A program made the position numbers and the translations under genes. The notes beneath the pieces are model-generated. The model was not told the DNA's origin and did not search any database. It worked only from the letters and a program-made list of their open reading frames with translations. Below are positions 25,822 through 35,312 of a DNA stretch of 64,000 nt, in pieces; position 1 is the stretch's first letter, and each line of letters starts with the position of its first letter. The stretch comes from Humibacter sp. RRB41 (lineage in GTDB: Bacteria; Actinomycetota; Actinomycetes; Actinomycetales; Microbacteriaceae), in assembly GCF_022761015.1 (NCBI RefSeq), contig NZ_JAKWJQ010000005.1:1-64000 (forward strand), given 5' to 3'.

Positions 25822-28098
25822 GTGCGTTTCAAGACCTGGCTGAGCCGGCACGATCCGGGATACACGGCGCTACGGCGCGCGGCCAGGACCGCGATCGTCA
25901 TGCCGCTGCTCTTCGCGCTGGGCACCGCCGTGATCGGCAACGCGGATGTCGCGACCTTCTCTGCCTTCGGGTCCTTCGCCATGCTGCTGCTCGTCGACTT
26001 CAGCGGCCCGTTGCGCGACCGCGTCCAGGCGCAGGTCGCGCTCGCCATCACGGGAGCGGTCTTCGTCTGCCTCGGCACTCTCGCCTCGCATCCGGTCTGG
26101 CTCGCCGCCGTGGCGATGGCGATCGTCGCCTTCGCGGTGCTGTTCGTCGGCACCGTGAGCTCGGTGCTGGCGTCCGCTAGCACAGCTCTGCTGCTGGCGT
26201 TCATCCTTCCCGTGACCATCCCCGCCACCGTCGACTCGATCGGGCCACGACTGTTGGGATGGGGAATCGCGTCCGTCGCCGGCATCGTGGCGATCACGGT
26301 TCTGTGGCCCGCACCGGCGAGGGAGCCCCTCCGTCGCCCGGCTGCAGAGGCGTGCCGAGCCCTCGCCGCGCGCCTCCGCGCCGACGTCGCGTACATGCTC
26401 GGCGACGGAGAACAAGACGTAGCGGCCGATCGTGAGCGAGCCATCGCCGACGCGGATGCCGCTGTCAGCGCCCTGCACGCCGGATTCCTCGCCACCCCCT
26501 ATCGTCCGACCGGGCTCAGCACGTCGGCGAGAACGGTCGTGCGGCTGGTCGACGAACTCAACTGGCTGAACACGGTGATCGCGCAGTCGCGCTCGCTTCA
26601 ACCGTCGGCGACACCCGCGCACAAGGCCGCGTGCAAGGTGAAGCGCGCAGCGGCATCCGTGCTGGAGCAGGGTGCGACGCTTCTCTCGCAGATCGGCGGC
26701 GACCCGGCAGAACTCGAAGCCGCGGTGGCGCGCCTCAAGGTGGCGCGCACCGAGATCGAGACGACGGCGATGACGCAGCGAGCGGCACATGCCGAGATGG
26801 CCGACGAGGATGTCGCGGGCGCGTTCATCTCGGCGCTGGACCCGGGATTCCGCGCGCAGGAACTCAGTCACGCGGTGACTCAGGTCGCCGGCAACATCGC
26901 TCTCACGGCGGAGTCTGAACGCCGCACCTGGATGCAACGGGTTCTCGGCAGACAGCCGGGCAACCTGCTCGGACCGTTCTCCGCCGCTGTGCAACGGGCG
27001 AGCGGATACCTGGAATGGCACTCGGTCTGGCTGCGCAACAGCATCCGTGGTGCCGTCGCTCTAGGGCTCGCCGTTCTGCTCGCAGACCTGACCGGCGTCG
27101 AGCACTCGTTCTGGGTCGTGCTCGGAACGCTGTCCGTGTTGCGATCGAACGCGTTGAGCACGGGCCAGACCGTGTTGCGGGGCGTGCTCGGAACCGTCGT
27201 CGGCGTTGTGATCGGCGCCGCTCTGCTGTTCGTGATCGGCGGGAATTCGATCGTGCTGTGGGTGCTGCTGCCGATCGCCATCCTGGTGGCGGGCGTCGCG
27301 CCGGCGGCCATCTCGTTCGCCGCAGGGCAAGCGGGCTTCACGGTAACACTCGTGCTGCTGTTCAACATCATCGCCCCCACCGGCTGGACCGTCGGCCTCC
27401 TGCGCATCGAGGACATCGCGCTCGGATGCGTCGTGAGCCTCTTCGTCGGCCTGCTCTTCTGGCCGCGCGGCGCATCCGCTGCTCTGCGGCAGTCCCTCGC
27501 CGAGGCGTACGACGACGGGGTGCAGTACCTCACCGCATCGGTCGCGTACGGCTTGGGACACTGTGACGAGACCGCGCCGTTCGGTCCGGAGCCGGTCACC
27601 CAGTCCCTGCGCGCAGCGGCGTCATCGCGCCGGCTCGACGACACGTTCCGCACGTACCTGGCCGAGCGCGGTGCCAAGCGGCGGCCGCTGGCCCAAGTCA
27701 CGGCATCCGTCACGGGAGTCGCCGGCCTGCGGCTCGCCAGCGACGCGATCGTGGACATCTGGCGAGGGCAGCGGCGCGTCGAAGGCGACCGCGGAGCCGC
27801 CCGCCGTGCGTTGAACGAGTCAGCCGATCGACTGAACGAGTGGTATCGCGAGTTGGGCAGGCAATTGGTGGACCGGGGCGATCCGCCACGGCCGTTGCCG
27901 CAGGATCCGGTGGTCGAGAGGCGGCTGGCGGATGCCGTCGCCCGCGACCTCAGCGATGACTCGGGCAACGCGACGGCGACCGCTGTGCGGATCATCTGGA
28001 CCGGCGACTACCTCGACGTCGTGCGGCGTCAGCAGCCGGTTATCGTCGGATCGACCGACGACCTCGGCGACGAAGCGGCGAAGGCTGCCCGAACCTAG
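25822..28098 (+). CDS. FUSC-family membrane transporter
   Basis: 758 residues from the GTG at 25822 with GGGAGG at 25812. There are two membrane blocks of about six helices, near residues 20-170 and 405-560, each followed by a soluble helical part. This is the FUSC (fusaric acid resistance/aromatic acid exporter) layout. The second block has the typical SIRGAVALGLAVLLADLTG and FWVVLGTLSVLRSNALSTGQ. Family members export aromatic acids or drugs. It overlaps the convergent oxidoreductase by four bases at the stop codons. Confidence 0.87.
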   Translation: MRFKTWLSRHDPGYTALRRAARTAIVMPLLFALGTAVIGNADVATFSAFGSFAMLLLVDFSGPLRDRVQAQVALAITGAVFVCLGTLASHPVWLAAVAMAIVAFAVLFVGTVSSVLASASTALLLAFILPVTIPATVDSIGPRLLGWGIASVAGIVAITVLWPAPAREPLRRPAAEACRALAARLRADVAYMLGDGEQDVAADRERAIADADAAVSALHAGFLATPYRPTGLSTSARTVVRLVDELNWLNTVIAQSRSLQPSATPAHKAACKVKRAAASVLEQGATLLSQIGGDPAELEAAVARLKVARTEIETTAMTQRAAHAEMADEDVAGAFISALDPGFRAQELSHAVTQVAGNIALTAESERRTWMQRVLGRQPGNLLGPFSAAVQRASGYLEWHSVWLRNSIRGAVALGLAVLLADLTGVEHSFWVVLGTLSVLRSNALSTGQTVLRGVLGTVVGVVIGAALLFVIGGNSIVLWVLLPIAILVAGVAPAAISFAAGQAGFTVTLVLLFNIIAPTGWTVGLLRIEDIALGCVVSLFVGLLFWPRGASAALRQSLAEAYDDGVQYLTASVAYGLGHCDETAPFGPEPVTQSLRAAASSRRLDDTFRTYLAERGAKRRPLAQVTASVTGVAGLRLASDAIVDIWRGQRRVEGDRGAARRALNESADRLNEWYRELGRQLVDRGDPPRPLPQDPVVERRLADAVARDLSDDSGNATATAVRIIWTGDYLDVVRRQQPVIVGSTDDLGDEAAKAART

Positions 28099-28994
28099 GG
28101 CACGAGCACGATCTTGCCGTGCACTCCGCCGGCCTCTCCGGCCCGGTGAGCCTCGGCGATCCGCGCGAGAGAGTACGTCTGAATCGGCGGAATCGTCAGA
28201 CGCTCCGACTCGACCAACTCACCGACCTCGCCGAGCACGTACAGCGCACGGCCGGCATCCCCTCTGCTGAACCTCACACCGTGCTCTCGGGCTCCGACGA
28301 AGTCGGCGATCGTGACGACGTTCTCTGCTCCGCCTGCGAGCTCGATGAGATCCGGCAGGATGCCGCTGCCCGCGACATCCAGAGCACGATCCACCCCCGC
28401 AGGCGCGAGCGCTCGCACCCGCTCGACGAGTCCGTCCCCGTAGCTGACGGGCTCGGCGCCGAGCGCACGCAGACCGTCGTGGTTCGCCGCACTCGCGGTG
28501 CCGATCACGCGAGCACCGCGTGCCACGGCGAGCTGCACGGCGACACTGCCGACGTTCCCCGAGGCGCCGCTGACGAGCAAGGTGCTGTGCGCGGCGACTC
28601 CCAGTTCATCGAGCGCTCGAGCCGCCGTCTCCAGAGCGGCCGGCAGCGCCGCGACCTGCACGAAGTCGAGCGAAGCGGGGATCGGGGCGAAGTCCGACAG
28701 CACGGCCAGCTCGGCCTGGGCCGCGCCTTCCGCTGAGAACCCGAACACGCGATCGCCGATGGCGACACCGGAGACGTCATCGCCGAGTTCGTCGATGACG
28801 CCTGCGGCCTCGTATCCGAGGGTCTGCGGCAGTTCCGGATCCATCTGACCGCTGCGCTTCTTCCAGTCGCTCGCATTCACGCCCGCTGCACGCACCACGA
28901 TCCGCACTTGGCCTGCATTCGCGTGCGGATCGGGAAGATCCACGATCTCCAGCACTTCCGGTCCGCCGAACCGGGTGAATCGCGCTGCCTTCAT
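28095..28994 (-). CDS. zinc-free quinone oxidoreductase-type MDR enzyme
   Basis: 299 residues from the ATG at 28994. N-terminal GroES-like domain: MKAARFTRFGGPEVLEI, GVNASDWKKRSG and LGYEAAGVIDELG. The Rossmann domain has the SGASGNVGSVAVQLA nucleotide loop. The zinc-ligand cysteines of alcohol dehydrogenases are missing, as expected for NADPH:quinone oxidoreductases of the medium-chain family. It works on quinones or enones, probably in detoxification. No local regulator. Confidence 0.87.
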   Translation of the reverse strand: MKAARFTRFGGPEVLEIVDLPDPHANAGQVRIVVRAAGVNASDWKKRSGQMDPELPQTLGYEAAGVIDELGDDVSGVAIGDRVFGFSAEGAAQAELAVLSDFAPIPASLDFVQVAALPAALETAARALDELGVAAHSTLLVSGASGNVGSVAVQLAVARGARVIGTASAANHDGLRALGAEPVSYGDGLVERVRALAPAGVDRALDVAGSGILPDLIELAGGAENVVTIADFVGAREHGVRFSRGDAGRALYVLGEVGELVESERLTIPPIQTYSLARIAEAHRAGEAGGVHGKIVLVP

Positions 28995-29135
28995 GGTTCG
29001 CTCCGATCTCCGTAACGGGATGCGCGCACTGCGCTTCCGCCAGCGTACGGTGCGCGCGGCCGCGACTCCGGCGCGGCTGGCCCGCCAGCACGCCCCATAG
29101 TCTGGACTCAGCCGATCGTGAAGCAGGGGAGAACC

Positions 29136-29981
29136 ATGACGACGGATGCCGCAGCCCCGTGGGCAGAGCGAGTCCCCGACATCCGCCTGGTCGTCGCCGA
29201 CATGGACGGCACCCTCCTCGACGGCGATGGGCGCATTCCCGACACGTTCTGGCCCGTTCTGGAGCGGATGCATCGGCGAGGCGTGTATTTCGCGCCGGCG
29301 AGCGGTCGGCAGTACGCGACGCTCGCGAGGCTGTTCGAACGGGTGCGCGACGGCATGGTGGTCATCGCCGAGAACGGTGCGTTCGTTGTGCGCGACGGAG
29401 TCGAGCTGTCGTCGCACATTCTCGAGGCGGACTTCGTGCGCCGACTCGTCCTGCGGCTTCGTTCGCTGTCGACAGCCGACATCGGCGTCGTGCTGAGCGG
29501 GAAAAGGTTGGCCTACGTGGAGCGCACGGACGAGGCGTTCGTCTCCGAAGCGCGCAAGTACCACGTGGCGTTGACGCACGTCGACGACCTCCTCCAGGTC
29601 GAGGACGACATCGTCAAGGTCGCGATCTTCGACTTCGGCGACGCGGAGACCGGCGTCGCGCCGCACCTCGCCGACGTGCGCGACACGCATCAGGTGGTCG
29701 TCTCCGGTGAGCACTGGATCGACGTGCTCGCCGCCGGCGTCAACAAGGGTGTCGCAGTTGGCGAACTGCAGGGCCGGCTCGACATATCGCGTGACCAGAC
29801 CGCCGCGTTCGGCGACTACCTCAACGACATCGAGATGCTCGACGCCGCCGGGTGGTCGTTCGCGATGCAGGATGCCCACCCCGACGTGCTCGCCCACGCC
29901 CTGTATCGCGCGCCGTCGAACCGCGACCACGGTGTGGTGGACATGCTGAATCTGCTCCTACCGCCGGAGACGAGCGACTGA
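29136..29981 (+). CDS. Cof-type HAD sugar-phosphatase
   Basis: 281 residues from the ATG at 29136 with GGGGAG upstream. HAD motifs: I in VVADMDGTLLDGDG, II in FAPASGRQYATL, III with the lysine in AAGVNKGVAV and IV in FGDYLNDIEMLDAAG. A Cof/type-IIB cap lies between. Enzymes of this group remove phosphate from sugar phosphates, pyridoxal phosphate or nucleotides in the cytosol. A TAGTCT -10 box lies about 35 bases upstream. Confidence 0.87.
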   Translation: MTTDAAAPWAERVPDIRLVVADMDGTLLDGDGRIPDTFWPVLERMHRRGVYFAPASGRQYATLARLFERVRDGMVVIAENGAFVVRDGVELSSHILEADFVRRLVLRLRSLSTADIGVVLSGKRLAYVERTDEAFVSEARKYHVALTHVDDLLQVEDDIVKVAIFDFGDAETGVAPHLADVRDTHQVVVSGEHWIDVLAAGVNKGVAVGELQGRLDISRDQTAAFGDYLNDIEMLDAAGWSFAMQDAHPDVLAHALYRAPSNRDHGVVDMLNLLLPPETSD

Positions 29982-30035
29982 AGCACGAGGTGCGGGGGCG
30001 CCGCGCAGGAGTGACTCCACTGCGAGGATGGTGCG

Positions 30036-30566
30036 GTGAGTTATGACGCCGACGAGAGCATCGCCGACTATCAGGCGAAGCGCGTGCAGCTGGCGACGAA
30101 CGCGCGCTTCGAATCCTTCGCCGAGGCATTCGAACAGGCGGTTCCCTCGCTGCCCGACCCGGATGCCCTTGCCCGGCTGGCCGAGGACGGCGACTGGTCC
30201 GGCTTCGTGCGCGGCCTGCAGTGGGAGGCGCCGAGCGGCTTCGTGCGCGTGTGGTCGTCGCGGCCGGATGAGTTGATGCGATTCGCCGGGAGCGCGACGC
30301 CGAGCATCCTGTGGCTGATCGTCAACCACGGTGTCGCAGCACGCCTGTTCCGGCACGACCCCGGGGCGCTGCTGTACTCGCCGATCCGCATCGAGGCGCA
30401 CGCATCCGCTCAGGCCGGAACCGTCGTGAGCTTCGACGTGCCGAGCGCGCAGTTGAGCGGATTCGGCATCAACAAGATCACGCAGGCCGGCGCCGAGCTC
30501 GACCGAGCTCTCGGCGACCTGATCGAAGACCTCGGGATGCCGCGCCCGAGTGCACTCAGGCGATAG
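30036..30566 (+). CDS. hypothetical protein with DUF302-like C-terminal half
   Basis: 176 residues, GTG start. The N-terminal 75 residues are helical and acidic (FESFAEAFEQAVPSLPDPDA). The C-terminal half resembles the DUF302 fold: NHGVAARLFRHDPGALLYSP, IRIEAHASAQAGTVVSFDVP and a final ELDRALGDLIEDLG helix. The match is by pattern only. DUF302 proteins have no established function. It is followed by another small hypothetical gene, 57 bases on. Confidence 0.6.
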   Translation: MSYDADESIADYQAKRVQLATNARFESFAEAFEQAVPSLPDPDALARLAEDGDWSGFVRGLQWEAPSGFVRVWSSRPDELMRFAGSATPSILWLIVNHGVAARLFRHDPGALLYSPIRIEAHASAQAGTVVSFDVPSAQLSGFGINKITQAGAELDRALGDLIEDLGMPRPSALRR

Positions 30567-30623
30567 GGAGCAGCACCATGGAGAGCACCTCGTTGACGAT
30601 GTTCCCCGTAGGATGCCAGCACG

Positions 30624-30860
30624 ATGCTTGAGAACTTCCAGCCGCAGCCCGGCACGCAGGTCGTGGTGGTCAAGAACACCCCGTACACGCTCGTACAGAC
30701 CGAGGAGGGGGAACCGTGGAACATCGTGCGCGGCGACACCTTGCTCGGCTCGCTGTTCCGTGCGGAAGGCGGCGGATGGGGAGTCTGGCCGATGCTCGAC
30801 GCGTGCACCTACGTCGCCAAGGTCGCGACTCCCGGCGAAGCTCTGCTGCAGGCGCTCTAG
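30624..30860 (+). CDS. small hypothetical protein
   Basis: 78 residues, ATG start nine bases after a TAGGAT box, which suggests its own near-leaderless promoter. A beta-rich composition (GTQVVVVKNTPYTLVQTEEG, then WNIVRGDTLLGSLFRAEGGG) with many aromatic residues gives the impression of a small folded domain. It is not recognised. It ends three bases before the convergent deazaflavin-type gene. Confidence 0.55.
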   Translation: MLENFQPQPGTQVVVVKNTPYTLVQTEEGEPWNIVRGDTLLGSLFRAEGGGWGVWPMLDACTYVAKVATPGEALLQAL

Positions 30861-30863
30861 GGC

Positions 30864-31283
30864 TTACCGGCGACGCAGCTCGATCACCGGGATGACACGC
30901 GACGTGCGCTTCTCGTAGTCGAGGAATCCGGGACTCGCGGCGGTGAACGTCTTCCAGGCATCCGCTCGTCGTGCACCCGTGAGGTTCTCGGCGTGCACCG
31001 AGATGGAGCCGGCGTCTCCGGTCTCGATGGTGACGTCGGGATGCGCAAGGAGATTGTGGTACCAGGCCGGGTTCTCAGGGGCGCCGCCCTTCGATGCCGC
31101 CACCAACCACGTGTCGTCATCGATGCGCAGCCCGCGAACCGGACTTACCCGCTCAGCGCCGCTCTTCGCACCCGTGTGATGCAGCAGCACGAGGCCGTCG
31201 CCGAAGCCGTTCGTCGCGACGGTGCCGCCGTTGGCGCGGAACTCGTCGATGATGGGCTGGTTGAAGTCGTCGTATCCACTCAC
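30864..31283 (-). CDS. deazaflavin (F420)-dependent nitroreductase-like protein
   Basis: 139 residues from the GTG at 31283, overlapping the TetR stop by four bases. The Ddn/DUF385 signature is present: DGLVLLHHTGAKSGAERVSP, DDTWLVAASKGGAPENPAWY, HNLLAHPDVTIETGD and a final SRVIPVIEL. The family uses F420 to reduce quinones and nitro compounds (Ddn activates pretomanid in Mycobacterium tuberculosis). Translational coupling to a TetR repressor next to an MMPL exporter suggests a detoxification unit. Confidence 0.87.
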   Translation of the reverse strand: MSGYDDFNQPIIDEFRANGGTVATNGFGDGLVLLHHTGAKSGAERVSPVRGLRIDDDTWLVAASKGGAPENPAWYHNLLAHPDVTIETGDAGSISVHAENLTGARRADAWKTFTAASPGFLDYEKRTSRVIPVIELRRR

Positions 31284-31879
31284 GATCGTTTCGCCTTTCC
31301 CGGGGCCGTCACGGCCGGTTGCTCGGTCCACGCGCCGCCCGGGCCGAGCAGCACGCGCCAGAGCCAGTCTGTGACAGTTGCCACGGAAGGGAGCGGATCG
31401 CGTTCCAACCAGGCACGCACGACACCGAGCGCAGAGCCCGTGATGCCTGCTGCGAGCACGTCGATGGGCACTCCGTCGAAGCCGGGGATGCCCGCACGTT
31501 GGATCGCCTCGGTCGCGAGCCGCTCGATGCGGTCGCGCACTCTCCCCGTCACGAGCGGTGATCCGTGGTCGCCGAGCACCCGACGGTAGAGGTCCGCGTT
31601 CTGCTCGATGTGCTGCAGATAGCCGTACAACTCCTTGGGCGGCCCCGAGACCGGGCCGACGATCTCGAGAATAGGGGCGCCGACATCCTCGACCGCCTCG
31701 TCGAGCGCGTCGGCGAGCAGCACATCCTTGTCGGAGTAGTGCTGGTAGAAGCTGCTGCGGTTCACCTCCGCGCGGTCGGCGATGTCGGCGACCGTGATCT
31801 CGTCGAGGCTGCGCTCGCGCGCCAACGCCAGCAGGGCGTCTTGCAGGCTCCTGCGGGTTCGGGTGATGCGGGCATCCAT
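31280..31879 (-). CDS. TetR-family regulator
   Basis: 199 residues from the ATG at 31879; the longer frame has no homology. The TetR helix-turn-helix is ALARERSLDEITVADIADRA then NRSSFYQHYSDKDVLLADAL. The ligand domain follows, with a TetR_C33-like hydrophobic region near LAAGITGSALGVVRAWLE. It is divergent from the MMPL exporter with a 9-bp-arm operator between, and coupled with the F420-type enzyme. It probably represses both on both strands until a toxic ligand binds. Confidence 0.87.
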   Translation of the reverse strand: MDARITRTRRSLQDALLALARERSLDEITVADIADRAEVNRSSFYQHYSDKDVLLADALDEAVEDVGAPILEIVGPVSGPPKELYGYLQHIEQNADLYRRVLGDHGSPLVTGRVRDRIERLATEAIQRAGIPGFDGVPIDVLAAGITGSALGVVRAWLERDPLPSVATVTDWLWRVLLGPGGAWTEQPAVTAPGKAKRS

Positions 31880-31937
31880 GCACCGGATTCTGTCATGAAA
31901 CGGGGCATTGCCTGTGAGTTCTGCCACATCTGACGGT

Positions 31938-31957
31938 TATCCAACAGGTGTCGGATA
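31938..31957. promoter_or_regulatory. TetR-type operator before MMPL gene
   Basis: TATCCAACA-GG-TGTCGGATA: 9-base arms with one mismatch and a two-base centre, located between the divergent TetR and MMPL genes. Confidence 0.7.
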
Positions 31958-32012
31958 GCGTGATGAGCGGCTCGATGGTGCGTCGCACCTCCACCTGAAG
32001 AAAGGCACGTCG

Positions 32013-34499
32013 TTGGCCAATCTGCTGAGCCGTCTCGGTCTCTTCTCCGTCCGTCACCCCTGGAGGGTGCTCGTCGGCTGGCTGATCGTTCTCGCCCTGG
32101 CGGGCGGAGCGTTCCTCGCGTTCGGCGGAACGCTGGCCACGAGCTTCAACATTCCCGGGACCACCACCTCGAAGGTCACCAGCCAGCTGCAGAAGCAGCT
32201 GGATGAGAGTGGTGGCGCCACCGGAACGGTGACGTTCCAGACGTCGAAGGGCGCAGCGCTCGACGACGCCCAGAAGACGCAGATCACGAAACTTCTGAAG
32301 TCCGTCGGAACGGTCAAGGGCGTCGACTCGATCGTCGATCCGTTCAGCACGGCTACGCAGCGCGACGCGCAGGCGAAGAAGGTCTCCGACGGCGCTGCCC
32401 AGCTCCAGTCGGGGCAGCAGCAGATCGACGCTGGCCGCCAGCAGCTGGATGCCGGCCAACAGCAACTCGACGCGGCCATCGCGCAGGCGAAGGCTGCCGG
32501 AGCCTACGACCAGGCATCCGCACAGTTCGATGCGCAGCAGAAACAGCTCGACGAGTCGAAGGCTCAGCTCGATGCGTCGCAGAAGACCCTCGACGCATCG
32601 AAGAGCCGGCTGACCGCAGCGCAGCAACTGCTCGACGATTCCGCAGGCATCAAGACCGTTTCGAAGGACGGCACGACAGCCCTCGGCATGGTGCAGTTCA
32701 AGGACAGCCAGTTCGACCTGCCCGATTCTGTGAAGTCCGCGGTGGCGTCCAAGCTGGATGCCGCGCACATCTCGGGCGTGACCATCAACTACTCGTCGGA
32801 GATCGCCACATCGGTCTCCGGACTCATCGGGCCGGGTGAAGTCACCGGCGTGGTGATCGCGCTTCTCGTTCTCGTTCTGATGCTCCGCGCGCTGCGGCCC
32901 GCTCTGATGCCCCTGGTGTCATCACTCATCGGCGTCGGCGTCGGAGTCGCCGGCGCGATGGCCTTCTCGGGTGTGATCGACATGTCATCCGTCACGCCCG
33001 TGCTCGGCGTGATGCTCGGACTGGCCGTCGGCATCGACTACTCGCTCTTCATCATCAACAGGCATCGACGTCAACTGCTGGCGGGCATGGAGGTGCGTGA
33101 CTCGATCGGTCTCGCGAACGGTACGGCTGGCAACGCGGTCGTGTTCGCAGGTGCGACGGTTCTCGTCGCGCTGCTGGCATTGAACATCACGGGCATCCAG
33201 TTCCTCGGCGTCATGGGTACCGTCGGCGCCGTGTGCGTGCTGATCGCCGTGCTGATCGCCGTCACTCTGACCCCCGCCCTGCTGGCGATGCTCGGCATGC
33301 GAGTGCTCGGGCGCAAGGCTCGCGCCCGCATCGGACAGGCGGAGCACCGGGCACCCGCCGTTCGGCCGATGCGCACGAGCCGCGCCGTTCTCACGGTCGT
33401 GGTGGCCGTTGTCGGCCTGCTCGTCGTCGCCATCCCGGCGCTGTCGATGCGCCTCGGGCTGCCGGACGGATCGGCCGAATCGACGAGCTCGACGCAGTAT
33501 CGCGCCTACATGACGGTGGCCGACAAGTTCGGTGCAGGCATCAACGGTCCGCTCATCGTGACGGCCACGCTTCCGGATGCCGTGAGCGCCGACGACGTGA
33601 CGACCACGCAGGCGCAGATCGCCGGAGAGCTCATGAAGAACTCCGACATCGTCGCAGTGGCACCCGTCGGCACCTCCGACGCCCGCGATTTCATGGCGTT
33701 CGAGGTCGTGCCGAAGGGCGGACCGAGCAGTCAGTCGACGGAGACTCTGGTGCACGAGTTGCGCGGTGCATCCACCTTGTCGGGCGGCGTGACGATCGGC
33801 GTCGCCGGACAGGCCAGTGCGAACATCGATGTCTCCGAGATCCTCGCGAACGTGCTCCCGATCTATCTCGCTGTCGTGATCGGCCTGTCGCTGATCATCA
33901 TGATCATCGTGTTCCGGTCGCTGCTCGTTCCGCTCATCGCCACGGGCGGCTATGTGCTGTCGCTCTTCGCGGCATTCGGCGGCATGACGGCCGTCTACCA
34001 GTGGGGCTGGTTCAGCAGCGTGTTCGGTGTGCACGATCCTGGGCCGGTTCTGAGCTTCGCGCCGATCATCGTCATGGGCGTGCTGTTCGGGCTTGCGATG
34101 GACTACCAGCTGTTCCTCGTCTCCGGCATGCGCGAGGCATATGTGCACGGGCTGCAGGCTCGAGCGGCTGTCGTCTCCGGCCTGCGCGCCGGCCGTGCGG
34201 TCGTCACTGCGGCGGCGATCATTATGATCTCCGTGTTCGGCGGCTTCGTGTTCTCGGATCTCTCCATGGTGAGACCGCTCGGCTTCGGACTCGCGGCTGG
34301 GGTGCTGTTCGACGCGTTCGTCGTGCGCATGCTGCTGGTTCCCGGGCTCATGCACCTCTTCGGCAAGGCAGCCTGGTGGCTGCCGAAGTGGCTGGATCGC
34401 ATCGTCCCCGACGTCGACGTGGAGGGCGCGGCGCTCGAGCGCACGCACGAGTTGCACGGCGCTGCCGCAGAGGAGCCCAAGATCGCGGCCCCTGCCTGA
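32013..34499 (+). CDS. MMPL-family RND exporter
   Basis: 828 residues, TTG start with AAGAAAGG upstream. Two halves, each with one helix, a large external loop and five helices. The first loop carries a Gln/Ala/Asp heptad-like run at about residues 125-215 (QLQSGQQQIDAGRQQLDAGQ and repeats) that should form a coiled coil. The core has VGIDYSLFIINRHRRQL in the first half and MGVLFGLAMDYQLFLVSGMR in the second. MMPL proteins use the proton gradient to export lipids or drugs. Divergent TetR control supports an efflux role. Confidence 0.88.
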   Translation: MANLLSRLGLFSVRHPWRVLVGWLIVLALAGGAFLAFGGTLATSFNIPGTTTSKVTSQLQKQLDESGGATGTVTFQTSKGAALDDAQKTQITKLLKSVGTVKGVDSIVDPFSTATQRDAQAKKVSDGAAQLQSGQQQIDAGRQQLDAGQQQLDAAIAQAKAAGAYDQASAQFDAQQKQLDESKAQLDASQKTLDASKSRLTAAQQLLDDSAGIKTVSKDGTTALGMVQFKDSQFDLPDSVKSAVASKLDAAHISGVTINYSSEIATSVSGLIGPGEVTGVVIALLVLVLMLRALRPALMPLVSSLIGVGVGVAGAMAFSGVIDMSSVTPVLGVMLGLAVGIDYSLFIINRHRRQLLAGMEVRDSIGLANGTAGNAVVFAGATVLVALLALNITGIQFLGVMGTVGAVCVLIAVLIAVTLTPALLAMLGMRVLGRKARARIGQAEHRAPAVRPMRTSRAVLTVVVAVVGLLVVAIPALSMRLGLPDGSAESTSSTQYRAYMTVADKFGAGINGPLIVTATLPDAVSADDVTTTQAQIAGELMKNSDIVAVAPVGTSDARDFMAFEVVPKGGPSSQSTETLVHELRGASTLSGGVTIGVAGQASANIDVSEILANVLPIYLAVVIGLSLIIMIIVFRSLLVPLIATGGYVLSLFAAFGGMTAVYQWGWFSSVFGVHDPGPVLSFAPIIVMGVLFGLAMDYQLFLVSGMREAYVHGLQARAAVVSGLRAGRAVVTAAAIIMISVFGGFVFSDLSMVRPLGFGLAAGVLFDAFVVRMLLVPGLMHLFGKAAWWLPKWLDRIVPDVDVEGAALERTHELHGAAAEEPKIAAPA

Positions 34500-34520
34500 G
34501 ACGGTGTCTAGGCTGACGGG

Positions 34521-35300
34521 ATGCCTCGCGTCGCACTGATCTCGGACATCCACGGCAACACGCCTGCGCTTCGTACCGTACTCGACGCCATCGGACGCGA
34601 TTCGGTCGACCTCATCGTCGACTTGGGTGACATCGCGTCGGGCGGGGTCGACCCGCGCGGCACCCTGGATGTGCTGCGAACGCGAGCGGATATCCGGCAC
34701 GTCAGGGGAAACCACGAGCGGCAACTGCTCACGCTCCCTCGGGAACGCATGGGCGCGTCGGATCGCCTGGCGTCCGACCAGCTCACCGATTCCGACCGCG
34801 CGTGGTTGAGCAGCCTGCCGACCCGCTTGGAGTTCGCCCCCGGCGCGCTCGCTTTCCACGGCGCCCCAGACGACGACCTCTGCTATCTGCTCGAGACGGT
34901 GACGGACGACGACACGGCGAACCACCTGCGGGAGGCGACCGATGAGGAGGTGGTCGGCCGGCTCGGGGCATCCGTGGGCCCATACCGACTGTTCGCGTGC
35001 GGACACACTCATCTTCAGCGCTCTCGCGTGCTCGCCGACGGATCGGTCGTGGTGAACCCGGGAAGCGTCGGCTGGCCGGCCTACGAGGACGATGCGCCTG
35101 CTCCTCATCGCGTCGAGGCGGGAAGCCCGCAGGCGAGGTACAGCATCGTCGAGCGGAGCGACGACGGCTGGACCGTCGAGCACCGCGCGATCGACTACGA
35201 CTACGACGCGGCTATCGCGTTGGCGCACCGCAACTCCCGGCCGGATGTCGCGCACGCGCTGCGCACCGGGCTCGTCGGCACGCAAGTGCTCTCGGCCTGA
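34521..35300 (+). CDS. calcineurin-like phosphoesterase (MJ0936/YfcE-like)
   Basis: 259 residues. Metal-binding motifs in order: SDIHGNTPAL, VDLGDIAS, VRGNHERQ, FHGAP and CGHTHLQR with NPGSVGWP. This is the YfcE/MJ0936 group of phosphodiesterases. The TAGGCT box ends six bases before the ATG, so the transcript is probably leaderless. Substrate unknown. It lies 21 bases after the MMPL gene but has its own promoter, and ends 12 bases from a convergent LacI gene. Confidence 0.85.
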   Translation: MPRVALISDIHGNTPALRTVLDAIGRDSVDLIVDLGDIASGGVDPRGTLDVLRTRADIRHVRGNHERQLLTLPRERMGASDRLASDQLTDSDRAWLSSLPTRLEFAPGALAFHGAPDDDLCYLLETVTDDDTANHLREATDEEVVGRLGASVGPYRLFACGHTHLQRSRVLADGSVVVNPGSVGWPAYEDDAPAPHRVEAGSPQARYSIVERSDDGWTVEHRAIDYDYDAAIALAHRNSRPDVAHALRTGLVGTQVLSA

Positions 35301-35312
35301 AGCCGGCGCGCG

